Shown here: piece after piece, positions 25,422 through 33,596 of the stretch | Numbering within the stretch: position 1 is the first letter of the stretch | Layout: each line of letters opens with the position of its first letter | NCBI GenBank assembly: GCA_017513125.1 | Contig: JAFWDI010000001.1 | Span: forward strand, 62,001 to 126,000 | Source of the DNA: Lachnospiraceae bacterium | Lineage (GTDB): Bacteria; Bacillota; Clostridia; Lachnospirales; Lachnospiraceae | DNA: 64,000 bases | Reading direction: 5' to 3' | Notes under the pieces: model-generated | Database searches by the model: none | Told to the model about the DNA's origin: nothing | The model's input: the letters and a program-made list of their open reading frames with translations, nothing else | Made by a program: the position numbers and the translations under genes

Positions 25422-26888
25422 ATGATACGCCGCAAGCGCAAAACCACATATTATTCGAACACGCAGGGCAGCCTCGGCCTCAGCGACACGGCTATCAAAC
25501 GCCGCCGCCAGAAGCGGAAGCAGGCCCTGATCATTGCGCTCATCGCCATCGAGGCCGTCGTCGTCTTCGGCGTGATCGGCTTCGCGGTCCATAACCGCCG
25601 GGTCCGGGATGCTGCCGAGGCCGCGCTTCAGGCCGAACGCGAGACCGCCGAGTCCCTTCCGCTGATCTCGATCACCGAGTCATTGCCCGAGAACCCGCTC
25701 GCGGACGAATACTGGGGCGAGCTCATCCACGCACCCCGCGCGATCGCGCACCAGCGCCTGAACGTGCACGGCATCTACATGAACACCGGCCTGAACCTCG
25801 AGGAGGAGCTCGATCTGATCAGCCGTACCGAACTGAACGCGGTCGTCATTAACCTGAAGGAGGGCGACGGCGTCTACTTCAACTCGCAGAATGAGCTCGC
25901 GCGCTCCGTCGGCGGATATTATATGCGGCTGTCCGTCGACCTTCCCGAGATCGTCCGCCAGTGTCACGAGCGCGGCGTCTGGGTCATCGGCCGCATCGTC
26001 TGCTTTAAAGATCCCATGCTGGCCGAAGCTTATCCGGAGCGCGCGCTGTGCGACGCAGACGGAAACGTGCTGCATTTTAACACCGAGAGCCGCATGGCCT
26101 TCCTCGACCCCTACAACCCCGACAACTGGGACTACTGTATCGATCTCGCGCTCGAGGCGATCGAACTGGGCGTCGACGAGATCCAGTTCGACTATGTACG
26201 TTTCCCGACCGGTTCCACGGTCGAGGGCGTCCAGCCGACCTACCGCGAGGCGGAAAACATTCCCACGACCTACGACGCGATCAACCGCTTCCTGCAGACC
26301 GCGCGCATCCGTATCCAGGACACCTACGGGGTGCCGGTCTCGGGCGACGTGTTCGGCATTTCCCTGACCAGCCGGAGCGACGGCGCGCTGATCGGACAGG
26401 ACTGGCCGACCATCGGCTTCACCGGCGTCGATTCGGTGTGTCCCATGGTCTATCCGTCGCACTACGCGCTCGGGACCACACTGAACGGCGTGGAGTTCCC
26501 GACCCCGGATACGCACCCTTACGAAGTCATGTATAACGCGCTCATGGTCGGCCGCGAGTTCCACGAGCAGGAAGGCTACGCCGTCGTGCGCCCGTACATC
26601 CAGGCGTTCACGGCGAGCTACATCGGCGAGGGGAATTACATGGTCTACGATTATAACGCGATCAATGACCAGATCTGCGCCCTGCAGGACGCGGGGCTCG
26701 ACGAGTTCATTCTCTGGAGTCCGAACCCGAATTATCCCGAGGGGCAGTATTCGGGCAATGCCGAGCTCGCGGAAGGCGAGCGGCCCGGCGAGACCGCGCA
26801 GGGACGCGTGGAGGAGACGGAAACAGAAAGCGAAGAAACTCAAGACGCAGCAGGCGAAGGCGAAACCCTGCCGGCCCCGGAAGAATGA
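25422..26888 (+). CDS. Membrane-anchored putative glycoside hydrolase (DUF4015-like)
   Basis: Predicted extracytoplasmic TIM-barrel glycosidase. I start at ATG 25422 (488 residues); the frame is open 23 codons upstream. A very basic N-terminus (RRRQKRKQ) precedes one membrane helix (ALIIALIAIEAVVVFGVIGFAV), then the catalytic-type domain with VHGIYMNTGLNLEEELDLI, GVWVIGRIVCFKD, FLDPYNPDNWDYCIDLALEA, DEIQFDYVRFPTG and SVCPMVYPSHY, all typical of the DUF4015/GHL10-like putative glycosidases. The C-terminus is a Glu/Thr-rich tail. No clear ribosome-binding site. Substrate not known; a wall glycan is plausible. Confidence 0.85.
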   Translation: MIRRKRKTTYYSNTQGSLGLSDTAIKRRRQKRKQALIIALIAIEAVVVFGVIGFAVHNRRVRDAAEAALQAERETAESLPLISITESLPENPLADEYWGELIHAPRAIAHQRLNVHGIYMNTGLNLEEELDLISRTELNAVVINLKEGDGVYFNSQNELARSVGGYYMRLSVDLPEIVRQCHERGVWVIGRIVCFKDPMLAEAYPERALCDADGNVLHFNTESRMAFLDPYNPDNWDYCIDLALEAIELGVDEIQFDYVRFPTGSTVEGVQPTYREAENIPTTYDAINRFLQTARIRIQDTYGVPVSGDVFGISLTSRSDGALIGQDWPTIGFTGVDSVCPMVYPSHYALGTTLNGVEFPTPDTHPYEVMYNALMVGREFHEQEGYAVVRPYIQAFTASYIGEGNYMVYDYNAINDQICALQDAGLDEFILWSPNPNYPEGQYSGNAELAEGERPGETAQGRVEETETESEETQDAAGEGETLPAPEE

Positions 26889-26912
26889 TCGATGCCGGCT
26901 TTTCCCGAATAT

Positions 26913-26946
26913 AAACAGGGCATGCGCTTTTGCGCATGCCCTGTTT
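26913..26946. terminator. Bidirectional terminator
   Basis: Perfect 15-base stem AAACAGGGCATGCGC/GCGCATGCCCTGTTT (26913-26927, 26932-26946) with a TTTT loop, between convergent genes ending at 26888 and 26991. Confidence 0.88.
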
Positions 26947-26990
26947 TACTTGAAATCAGCCGTTCTTCCAAATCGTCTTTTGCGTCTTAC

Positions 26991-27698
26991 CTATCGCGCT
27001 TTCTTGCGGGATACGGCAGCAACCGCAGCCGTTACGCCCGCGATGGCCATGACGCCCGCCAGCAGTACTGTCCGGCTCGGATCACCGGTGACCGGCGAAG
27101 CCGCGGCATTGTGGGCCGGAGCTGCCGTGGTCGTGTTTGCCGGAGTTGAAGAAGTCGTGTTTGCGGGAGTCGACGGAGTCGTACTCGCAGGAGTCGACGG
27201 GGTCGTACTCGCAGGAGTCGACGGGGTCGTCTCTGCAGGAGCCTCGGTCTCTTCACTCGCAGCAGCGGTATTCTTCGCAACCACGCAGACCGGCGACAGG
27301 CTGTTAAACGTCGCATCGATCGAAGGGCCTTCTCCGCTGGCGACGATCTCCCACTCATAGGAATCTTCGGGTAAATGCAGGACATACAGCGTCTGCCCGT
27401 CCGTACCTTCCACATGGAGGCTGAGCGTTACAGGAAACGCAGTACCCTCAGCGACCACGAGATCCTTGAACCAAAGGACCGTGGCGGTACCGCCTCCCAG
27501 CAGGGCGGCAAGCTCATCATCCGTCGGATAGACCTTGTCGGACGCTTCATATACAGTAACATCGATCTCCGCGCCGTTCTGATCCACAGCCTTGGTGATC
27601 TCAGTCGTCTCTGTAGTACTCCCCGCCGCGAAAGCTGTCATTCCGAAAAGAGAAACAGCTATTATGCAGGCAAGGACAGAACATACTATTTTTTTCAT
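26991..27698 (-). CDS. Secreted surface protein with Thr/Ser/Pro repeats and SPVTGD sorting signal
   Basis: Function unknown. The 235-residue product has a signal peptide (MKKIVCSVLACIIAVSLFGMTAFAAG), a globular region of about 115 residues with beta character (DVTVYEASDKVYPTDDEL, TLSLHVEGTDGQTLYVL, YEWEIVASGE), a stalk of repeated TPSTPAST-like octads (157-190), and a C-terminal SPVTGD motif (201-206), hydrophobic segment and RKKAR tail. This is the layout of a sortase-anchored protein of the SPxTG type found in Lachnospiraceae. Strong AAGGAGG site ahead of the ATG. Confidence 0.82.
   Translation of the reverse strand: MKKIVCSVLACIIAVSLFGMTAFAAGSTTETTEITKAVDQNGAEIDVTVYEASDKVYPTDDELAALLGGGTATVLWFKDLVVAEGTAFPVTLSLHVEGTDGQTLYVLHLPEDSYEWEIVASGEGPSIDATFNSLSPVCVVAKNTAAASEETEAPAETTPSTPASTTPSTPASTTPSTPANTTSSTPANTTTAAPAHNAAASPVTGDPSRTVLLAGVMAIAGVTAAVAAVSRKKAR
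27129..27230 (-). repeat. 24-bp tandem repeat coding for TPSTPAST octads
   Basis: About four units of 24 bases in the gene for the surface protein, coding TPSTPAS/NT variants that form the stalk between the globular domain and the anchor. Units are nearly identical at the DNA level, so copy-number change by slippage is likely. Confidence 0.8.
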
Positions 27699-27766
27699 TG
27701 GTATCTACCTCCTTTTTAAAAGAAACAGCGTTTCAAGTATCTCCAGCGGCAGGATTTCCGAAAATT

Positions 27767-28741
27767 TTATGCAGCCCTGTCGTAAAAGATCTGAATCAGC
27801 AGCGCCTTCAGTGCACGGTCATCCACATAGAACTCATCATGCAGCTCTCCCTCAACATCTGTCCCAGGAAGCCGCAAAGCGTTCTCTGCCAGCGAACACT
27901 GTGATATCTCATACATAGTCATCAGGTTCATATCCGTCGTAAGATCATGCTTCACCGTGTTATATATGGTCAGAAGCCGAAGAGCGGGAAGCTCCGCCAC
28001 CTGACGAAAAACCTCTTTCAAAAACCAGCTCTGGCGATCCATGCGCCCGTTGTTCGAGGCAAACATCTCCGTGTCCCGATGCTGCAGAAAATACACCGCC
28101 TGTTCGCCGTTTAACGGAATAGTCGCGCCCTCTGTCCAGGTCGGATCCAGGTCCGTACAGTCTTCCGGAAGAACCAGCGTTATACCGCCCATGGCATCCA
28201 CGATCTCGGCGATCCCCTGCAGGGTGATCGAACAGTACCGGTCGATCGGCATTCCCTGCAGCAGGTTCGAAACCGTCTGTTCCATCAGTCTGCAGCTCTC
28301 CTCGGCCGTCCGCCCGAACAGATACTGCATATTCAGATGCATGGTACCGGAAAAGGCATACGTTCCCTGATCGTTATAGACGTCGACCGTCGTCATGGTA
28401 TCCCGCGAAATCATAATCGGCTGAATCGTCCGTGCTTCGCGGTCCATCACCAGAACCATGACCGCATCCGCCCGGTATCCGGCGCCGTCATCCGTATCCC
28501 AGCTGTCCACACCCATGCACAGGATCGTAGTAATATTACGATTTAGCCTCCACGCTCCTTCGTACCGTCCGGCGCCAGCCGTTCTGCTGTTGCCCGATAT
28601 ATCAGCCGTTTCATTCCGTTCACGCATTGAAACAAAACGGTTTACCGAAATATGCCGAAAAAACAGCAACAAAAAAAACGCAGCTGTGACTGCAGCTGCG
28701 ATAAAAACACATATTCTGATAGTTCTGCGTGTGCCAGGCAT
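27767..28741 (-). CDS. LytR-CpsA-Psr (LCP) family protein, short form
   Basis: Expected to attach anionic or other glycopolymers from a lipid carrier to peptidoglycan. The 324-residue product has a short cytoplasmic N-terminus, one membrane helix (ICVFIAAAVTAAFFLLLFF) and the LCP domain with the conserved order ILCMGVDSWDTDDG, RADAVMVLVMD, MISRDTMTTVDVY, LDAMGGITL-like (VDAMGGITLVLP) and FLQHRDTEM/DRQSWFLKEV. Start codon has no good ribosome-binding site. A promoter lies at 28784-28812. It ends 68 bases before the surface protein gene, which may be co-transcribed. Confidence 0.87.
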   Translation of the reverse strand: MPGTRRTIRICVFIAAAVTAAFFLLLFFRHISVNRFVSMRERNETADISGNSRTAGAGRYEGAWRLNRNITTILCMGVDSWDTDDGAGYRADAVMVLVMDREARTIQPIMISRDTMTTVDVYNDQGTYAFSGTMHLNMQYLFGRTAEESCRLMEQTVSNLLQGMPIDRYCSITLQGIAEIVDAMGGITLVLPEDCTDLDPTWTEGATIPLNGEQAVYFLQHRDTEMFASNNGRMDRQSWFLKEVFRQVAELPALRLLTIYNTVKHDLTTDMNLMTMYEISQCSLAENALRLPGTDVEGELHDEFYVDDRALKALLIQIFYDRAA

Positions 28742-28783
28742 GCCGTTATGTCGAAACCATGATGCTGTATTAAAGTTTAAGCA

Positions 28784-28812
28784 ATTATAAATCCGTATCC
28801 GGTTAAAAGCAA
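28784..28812 (-). promoter_or_regulatory. Promoter for the LCP gene
   Basis: Minus-strand TTGCTT (28807-28812) and TATAAT (28784-28789) are 17 bases apart, about 43 bases ahead of the start codon. Confidence 0.6.
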
Positions 28813-28936
28813 GCCTCCCGGGAATATCCTGTTCAAATCATGAAAAACGATAGAGTACAGATACCTTCCCCGAGGGCAGTACCCGGGCGTTGCAGAGTTC
28901 ACAGAGGATTTTCGGTCTGACGAAGCAACGCTCTCA

Positions 28937-29674
28937 TCACTCCGCGCTCCCGCTCTCTTCAGGGATCGCCGACAGTTCCAGATAGAGAATCATCTCCTCG
29001 CCGCCGTTCTCCAGCGTCATGCGCATAAGACCGTCCGCCTGCATGGCAAGCGTCACGGAGACGTCGCCTCCCGCGTATACCAGCGCACCGTTCTCCTCCG
29101 TCATATCCACGATGACGTCTCCGAACAGCGGGCCGCCCAGAGCCGCCCGCGGCGCCTCGATGTAGACGTCCGTGACTTCGTTCACGCTCTCCGCGGTCAA
29201 AATCGCGCCCGCGGTCTCCACGAACCGGCTTCTCCAGTAGCCATTGAACACCTCGGAATCCACATCCGTGAGCAGTTCGGCGGGCGAATAAGCTCCCGCT
29301 GCCTGAATTTCGCGGTTAAAGTAAACATTCGATCCCGGCCAGAAAAGCTGTTCTCCCTGTACAGTCAGAGTCGCCGTTTCATCCGCCTCCAGAACAATGC
29401 CCTCATCGGAAAGTCTCCACGAGCCGTTTTCTTCACCGCCCGCAAAAGTAATGATATAACTGCCGTCGGCGTTCAGATCCAGTACCATCTCCATGCCGCC
29501 GACCAGTCCGTACCACGCGCCCGCATATTCATCTTCCGGGCCGAACTCCTCCGCCGCAGGCTGACCGCCGGCAGTCTCTTCCTGCGTCTCCGCAGTCTCT
29601 CCGCCGGCATTGCCGCAGGCAGCCAATGCCGCAGCCATGGAAAGCGCCAGCAACATGATGACTATCTTTTTCAT
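28937..29674 (-). CDS. Lipoprotein of unknown function
   Basis: From ATG 29672-29674 (AAAGGAG ahead) it is 245 residues. The N-terminus is a lipoprotein signal (KKIVIMLLALSMAAALAAC, with lipobox LAAC), followed by a Glu/Thr-rich linker and a beta-rich region with two similar parts: WYGLVGGMEMVLDLNADGSY and the later GGDVSVTLAMQADGLMRM. This two-part pattern is common in clostridial lipoproteins of unknown role. It begins 29 bases after the 1017-residue secreted protein and is in the same transcript. Confidence 0.75.
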   Translation of the reverse strand: MKKIVIMLLALSMAAALAACGNAGGETAETQEETAGGQPAAEEFGPEDEYAGAWYGLVGGMEMVLDLNADGSYIITFAGGEENGSWRLSDEGIVLEADETATLTVQGEQLFWPGSNVYFNREIQAAGAYSPAELLTDVDSEVFNGYWRSRFVETAGAILTAESVNEVTDVYIEAPRAALGGPLFGDVIVDMTEENGALVYAGGDVSVTLAMQADGLMRMTLENGGEEMILYLELSAIPEESGSAE

Positions 29675-29703
29675 GCCGTATCTCCTTTCGCTGCCCGTGC
29701 ACA

Positions 29704-32700
29704 TCATGAATATACCGTCATACTATCGATCACTTCCGACGTACAGGTCTGTCCGTCCGCATCCGTAACGATAATATAGTATTGATTTCCCGTCGTCTGG
29801 CGGAGATATTCCATCTCGCCGTCCGCTGAAGGAGCAAACACATAATACTCGTACTGCCCCTGCAGCCTTATGACAAAGGGAGCCATGTCTTCCGCGTTCT
29901 GGACCGTGATCGTCCTCCGGGTCAGATCGCTCCGGACCGAGTTCGTGCCCATAAAGCGCAGCTCATGCAGTTCCACCGTAAACGGAGCCCTGCCGCCCGC
30001 AAAAGCAAACGCATACTCATATGTCCTCTCTCCCGCAACATGATAACTGGACGGAATAATGCCGCCGTTCAGATATGTCAGTGCTATCCCGACTTCCGCC
30101 GTTCCCGAGACAGCGGACTCACCGCTGCGGCTGTCCGTGACCACGCAGCGGTACCGGCCGCAGACGGCACTCGCATAGCCGGAATACGCCAGATAAGGTC
30201 CATACGTATACGGATGATCGACCCACTCGCCGTTATTATCCCACTGCCACTGATACACGAGATGATCGTTTTCCCCGTCATAGGCGCGGGCACCGCAGTG
30301 AAGGAGCAGCCCGTAATTCACATTTCCGGTCCGCGAAGGTTCGTACATCACATCCTGCGGATCTTCCGTGATGTAAGGAGCGGTACTCGCAGCCTCCACC
30401 GAAATCGCGCCGACCATCTGGAACGTATCGTCCGCATCCCAGATGTAACAGAAATAATACCCGGGCTGTTCCGCCCACGCTGTACCAAGCGTGGAATTCC
30501 GCGTGCCCGTCGAGATCATTCTCTGACCGCCTTCAAAGCCGATCCATTCCCATTCGTAAGTGTACGGCGCCCGGCCGCCTTCGACCTCGACTTCCAGATG
30601 GCATCCGCCGGAATCCGGCATCACGGTGTCTTCCGTATAGCGCACCACCTGAAAGACGCTGTCCGTTACCGCGGCTGCGGCGGAGTTGGCCCAGCGGCCC
30701 GTGGCATCCTCTATATAAAAGACATACTCACCGGTCTCTGTAGCCGTTACACTCGTTTCCGGCTCATCGCGGGTCTCGGTAAAATAAGATTCTCCGTTCC
30801 GGTAGAGTGTATAGGTAAAAGGCGGCGTGCCGTCCGCTATCGCCACGCTGAGAGCATGGCCGCTTCCGTCCGACGGCAGCGAACCGCTCTCCGGTTCCCG
30901 AGTGATCTCCAGGTGCGGATGATCCACGGATATAACAGCGTTCACCGTCTCGCCCATGGCGTCCGTGATGACAAACGAGTAAAGCCCCGGATCGCTGATA
31001 TTCATGTTGAAGTCCGTCGACTCCGTGGCGTAGCTGTCAACGACTTCTCCGTCACGAGTCTCTTCAACGAAATACGCCGGAACGCCGCCGCCGATATGCA
31101 TCTCCACAGGCGCCTTTCCGGTCTCCGGATCGATCACATATTCGAGCTGATCCGTCGTGATCCACAGCGGATCCGCTTCATAGACCGTGACGGTCTCCGA
31201 CCGGACCACCGTCCCGTCCAGGTCTGATACCAGGCAGAAGTAATCCCCTTCCTGCGCGGCGCCATAAGGAGAATCATACCAGTCCAGCCATTCTCCGTCC
31301 GGCGTGCCGTTATCCCTGCGCCACTCAAATATGTACGGGGTTTCCGTATCATAGGGCGTCCCGCCCGCGGCCCGACAGGTGAGTTCGACGTTGTCCCGAC
31401 CGGAGATGTTCCGGTTCCGGGGCTGCTCCGTGATGTGCAGAGGCTCGCGCACCTCAGCTTCCTGCGAAGTTACCCTGTGGCCCGCTTCATCCCGTACCAC
31501 GCAGTAATAGCGACCGGGCTCATAGACCGTGCGGGAAGGAAGGTCGTCCCCTTCCAAAACATGATCAAACAGATTCAGTTCGACCGCTTCCAGGCCCTGT
31601 CGCTGGATGGTTCCTCCGTATGAATAGATGCCTGTCGCCGCGGACACGGCCGCAGGATCCAGGACTGTGCTGACCGCATTGTGGAACTCGGATGCAAATC
31701 CGTCTCTGTAATCATTTAACGCAGCCGCGACCGCAGAGATCCGACTGTCCGTAATAGTATCGAGTATACTTGTCGCTATCCCGCCGGTGATCACATGCCA
31801 CTCATACGTGTACGGCGGTGTGCCTCCCTCGGCCGAAAGCTCCAGGTAAAAGCTGCTGCCGCTGTCCAGCACCCCGCCTTCGGGCTGCTGTGTGATGACC
31901 AGGTCATCAGAGTTCTCCACTCCCGGAGGAAGATTGCGCAGAGAATGGAACAGGCTGATCGTGGCCGGAACGATCTCCGTCTCGGTCTCGCCGCAGCGGC
32001 GGCAGGTCCGTGTATGGACGCCGTCCGTGAGGCCGGACGGTTCCGTGGTCCCGGTGGTATCCCAGTCATGACCCAGTGCGGGAATCGACTCGGTGCGGGT
32101 CTGTCCGCAGTTCGCGCAGCGGAAGGTACGGACGCCCGCTGCGGTGCACGTGGCCGCAGTGCTCACCGTGCCGCCGTCCCAGCTGTGACCGGCCGCGGCG
32201 ATCTGCTCGGTGCGGGTCTGCCCGCAGTTCGAACACCGGAAAGTACGGACGCCCGCAGCCGTACAGGTGGCTGCTGTGGTCACCGTGCCCCCGTCCCAGT
32301 GGTGGCCGGTCGCGGCGATCTGCTCGGTGCGGGTCTGTCCGCAGCTCGTGCAGCGGAAGGTACGGACACCCGCCGCAGTGCACGTGGCCGCAGTGCTCAC
32401 CGTGCCGCCGTCCCATGTATGCTGTCCCGTAGCCGGAATCTGTTCTGTTCGTCTTTCTCCGCACCGGGTACAGGTGAATGTCCGAACGCCTGCAGTAATG
32501 CAGGTCGCCGCCGTGGTCACTTCGCCGCTGTTCCAGCTGTGGCCGAGCGGTCCGGATTCATCATACTCGTTCATTCCGCAGATCGAACATGTACGCACTA
32601 CGTCCCCGCCCTCGGTACATGTGGCCGGACTGCGCCCGCCCGGAACCCATGGGCCCCAATTATGCTGACATTCATCAGCATAGGCCGTCGCAGGTATCAG

Positions 32701-32757
32701 TGTCAAAGCCAGCAGAAGTGCCAATGAGAGGCTCAGTATCTTTCGCATTTGTTTCAT
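29704..32757 (-). CDS. Large secreted protein with Cys-rich repeats and Ig-like domains
   Basis: Unknown function. The 1017-residue product has a signal peptide (about 1-27, ending TAYAD), then six Cys-rich units (about 30-266; four are nearly identical 39-40-mers of the form HxWDGGTVxTAATCTAAGVR followed by TFRCxxCGQTRTEQI), then about seven Ig-like beta units, each opening with a pattern like ITxQPEGG and containing GGTPPYTYEW. No sortase motif, lipobox or C-terminal membrane helix, so it may be free, held by a partner, or held by its repeats. ATG overlaps the ispD stop (ATGA). The unit is also related to the C-terminal tail of the L,D-transpeptidase at 3127. Confidence 0.82.
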   Translation of the reverse strand: MKQMRKILSLSLALLLALTLIPATAYADECQHNWGPWVPGGRSPATCTEGGDVVRTCSICGMNEYDESGPLGHSWNSGEVTTAATCITAGVRTFTCTRCGERRTEQIPATGQHTWDGGTVSTAATCTAAGVRTFRCTSCGQTRTEQIAATGHHWDGGTVTTAATCTAAGVRTFRCSNCGQTRTEQIAAAGHSWDGGTVSTAATCTAAGVRTFRCANCGQTRTESIPALGHDWDTTGTTEPSGLTDGVHTRTCRRCGETETEIVPATISLFHSLRNLPPGVENSDDLVITQQPEGGVLDSGSSFYLELSAEGGTPPYTYEWHVITGGIATSILDTITDSRISAVAAALNDYRDGFASEFHNAVSTVLDPAAVSAATGIYSYGGTIQRQGLEAVELNLFDHVLEGDDLPSRTVYEPGRYYCVVRDEAGHRVTSQEAEVREPLHITEQPRNRNISGRDNVELTCRAAGGTPYDTETPYIFEWRRDNGTPDGEWLDWYDSPYGAAQEGDYFCLVSDLDGTVVRSETVTVYEADPLWITTDQLEYVIDPETGKAPVEMHIGGGVPAYFVEETRDGEVVDSYATESTDFNMNISDPGLYSFVITDAMGETVNAVISVDHPHLEITREPESGSLPSDGSGHALSVAIADGTPPFTYTLYRNGESYFTETRDEPETSVTATETGEYVFYIEDATGRWANSAAAAVTDSVFQVVRYTEDTVMPDSGGCHLEVEVEGGRAPYTYEWEWIGFEGGQRMISTGTRNSTLGTAWAEQPGYYFCYIWDADDTFQMVGAISVEAASTAPYITEDPQDVMYEPSRTGNVNYGLLLHCGARAYDGENDHLVYQWQWDNNGEWVDHPYTYGPYLAYSGYASAVCGRYRCVVTDSRSGESAVSGTAEVGIALTYLNGGIIPSSYHVAGERTYEYAFAFAGGRAPFTVELHELRFMGTNSVRSDLTRRTITVQNAEDMAPFVIRLQGQYEYYVFAPSADGEMEYLRQTTGNQYYIIVTDADGQTCTSEVIDSMTVYS
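32071..32541 (-). repeat. 117-bp tandem repeat coding for Cys-rich units
   Basis: Four consecutive units of about 117-120 bases (residues 73-229 of the secreted protein). DNA identity between units is high, for example in the segments coding for TFRCxxCGQTRTEQI, so recombination could change the copy number. Confidence 0.85.
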
Positions 32758-33527
32758 AAGCCGCCTCCTTTTTCCAGGTATTGTATGTCTTCCGGGGTCG
32801 TCACCTTCAGGTTCGCGGGCGATCCGTATACCAGCTTTACTTCCGCCCCGACCGCTCGCGCGAGCATCGCGTCGTCAGTTACTTTCAGGGCGGCTTTTTC
32901 TGCCCCGCGGAGCCCCCGGTACCATTCATGCGCCCGCAGAATCAGCTCCGTGCGGAAGGTCTGAGGGGTCTGCGCCGCGCAAAGCATATCGCGTTCGGGG
33001 ACATCTGCCAGTAGTTTTCCGTCTGTGCCGCCGCGTACATAGACCGTGTCCTTCACAGGAGTGACCGGGACCGCGGCGCCGCACTCTTCGGCGCCCGCCA
33101 TGGCCTCCTTGAGAATATCGCGTGTGACGAACGGCCGCGCCGCGTCATGAATCCAGACAAAGTCCGAATCCGAGCAGGCTTTCAGTCCTTCATAGACCGA
33201 ATCATGCCGCTCGGCACCGCCGGGGACAATGATGATGCGCTCCGCGGTCTTCGGAGCACCGCTTTCGGCATTGTGCGGAAGCACCATCTGCGGCAAGATC
33301 TTCTCCCGCACATAGTCCTCATCGCCGGCGGGCACCACGATTACGACCGGATTCGCACCCGCCTCCAGAAACGTCTCTACGCTGTGACACAGCATAGGCC
33401 GCCCGCCGACCGGCAGGTACTGCTTCGGCACGTCCGTTCCGGCGCGCAGGCCTTTACCCGCCGCAACGATCACAGCCGCCCGTCTGAGCCCGCGGTCATT
33501 CGCTTCGTTTTTCGTGTCATTGCCCAT
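32754..33527 (-). CDS. ispD: 2-C-methyl-D-erythritol 4-phosphate cytidylyltransferase
   Basis: Third enzyme of the MEP isoprenoid pathway, joining CTP and methylerythritol phosphate. In 257 residues it has the nucleotide-binding AAVIVAAGKGLRAGTDVPKQ start, VWIHDAARPFVT, ERDMLCAAQTPQTF and KVTDDAMLARAVG motifs. Good GAGGGAG site. It follows gatB after a hairpin and its stop overlaps the start of the 1017-residue secreted protein, a coupling with no obvious metabolic link. Confidence 0.95.
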   Translation of the reverse strand: MGNDTKNEANDRGLRRAAVIVAAGKGLRAGTDVPKQYLPVGGRPMLCHSVETFLEAGANPVVIVVPAGDEDYVREKILPQMVLPHNAESGAPKTAERIIIVPGGAERHDSVYEGLKACSDSDFVWIHDAARPFVTRDILKEAMAGAEECGAAVPVTPVKDTVYVRGGTDGKLLADVPERDMLCAAQTPQTFRTELILRAHEWYRGLRGAEKAALKVTDDAMLARAVGAEVKLVYGSPANLKVTTPEDIQYLEKGGGL

Positions 33528-33551
33528 AAGGACTCCCTCGATCGAACCAAA

Positions 33552-33586
33552 AAGCGCCGCGGTCCGCCTATGCGTCCCCGGCGCTT
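33552..33586 (-). terminator. Hairpin after gatB
   Basis: AAGCGCCG/CGGCGCTT (33552-33559, 33579-33586) followed on the minus strand by TTT. The loop is long (19 bases), so it may be only a partial terminator between gatCAB and ispD. Confidence 0.5.
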
Positions 33587-33596
33587 CTTCAGCATT

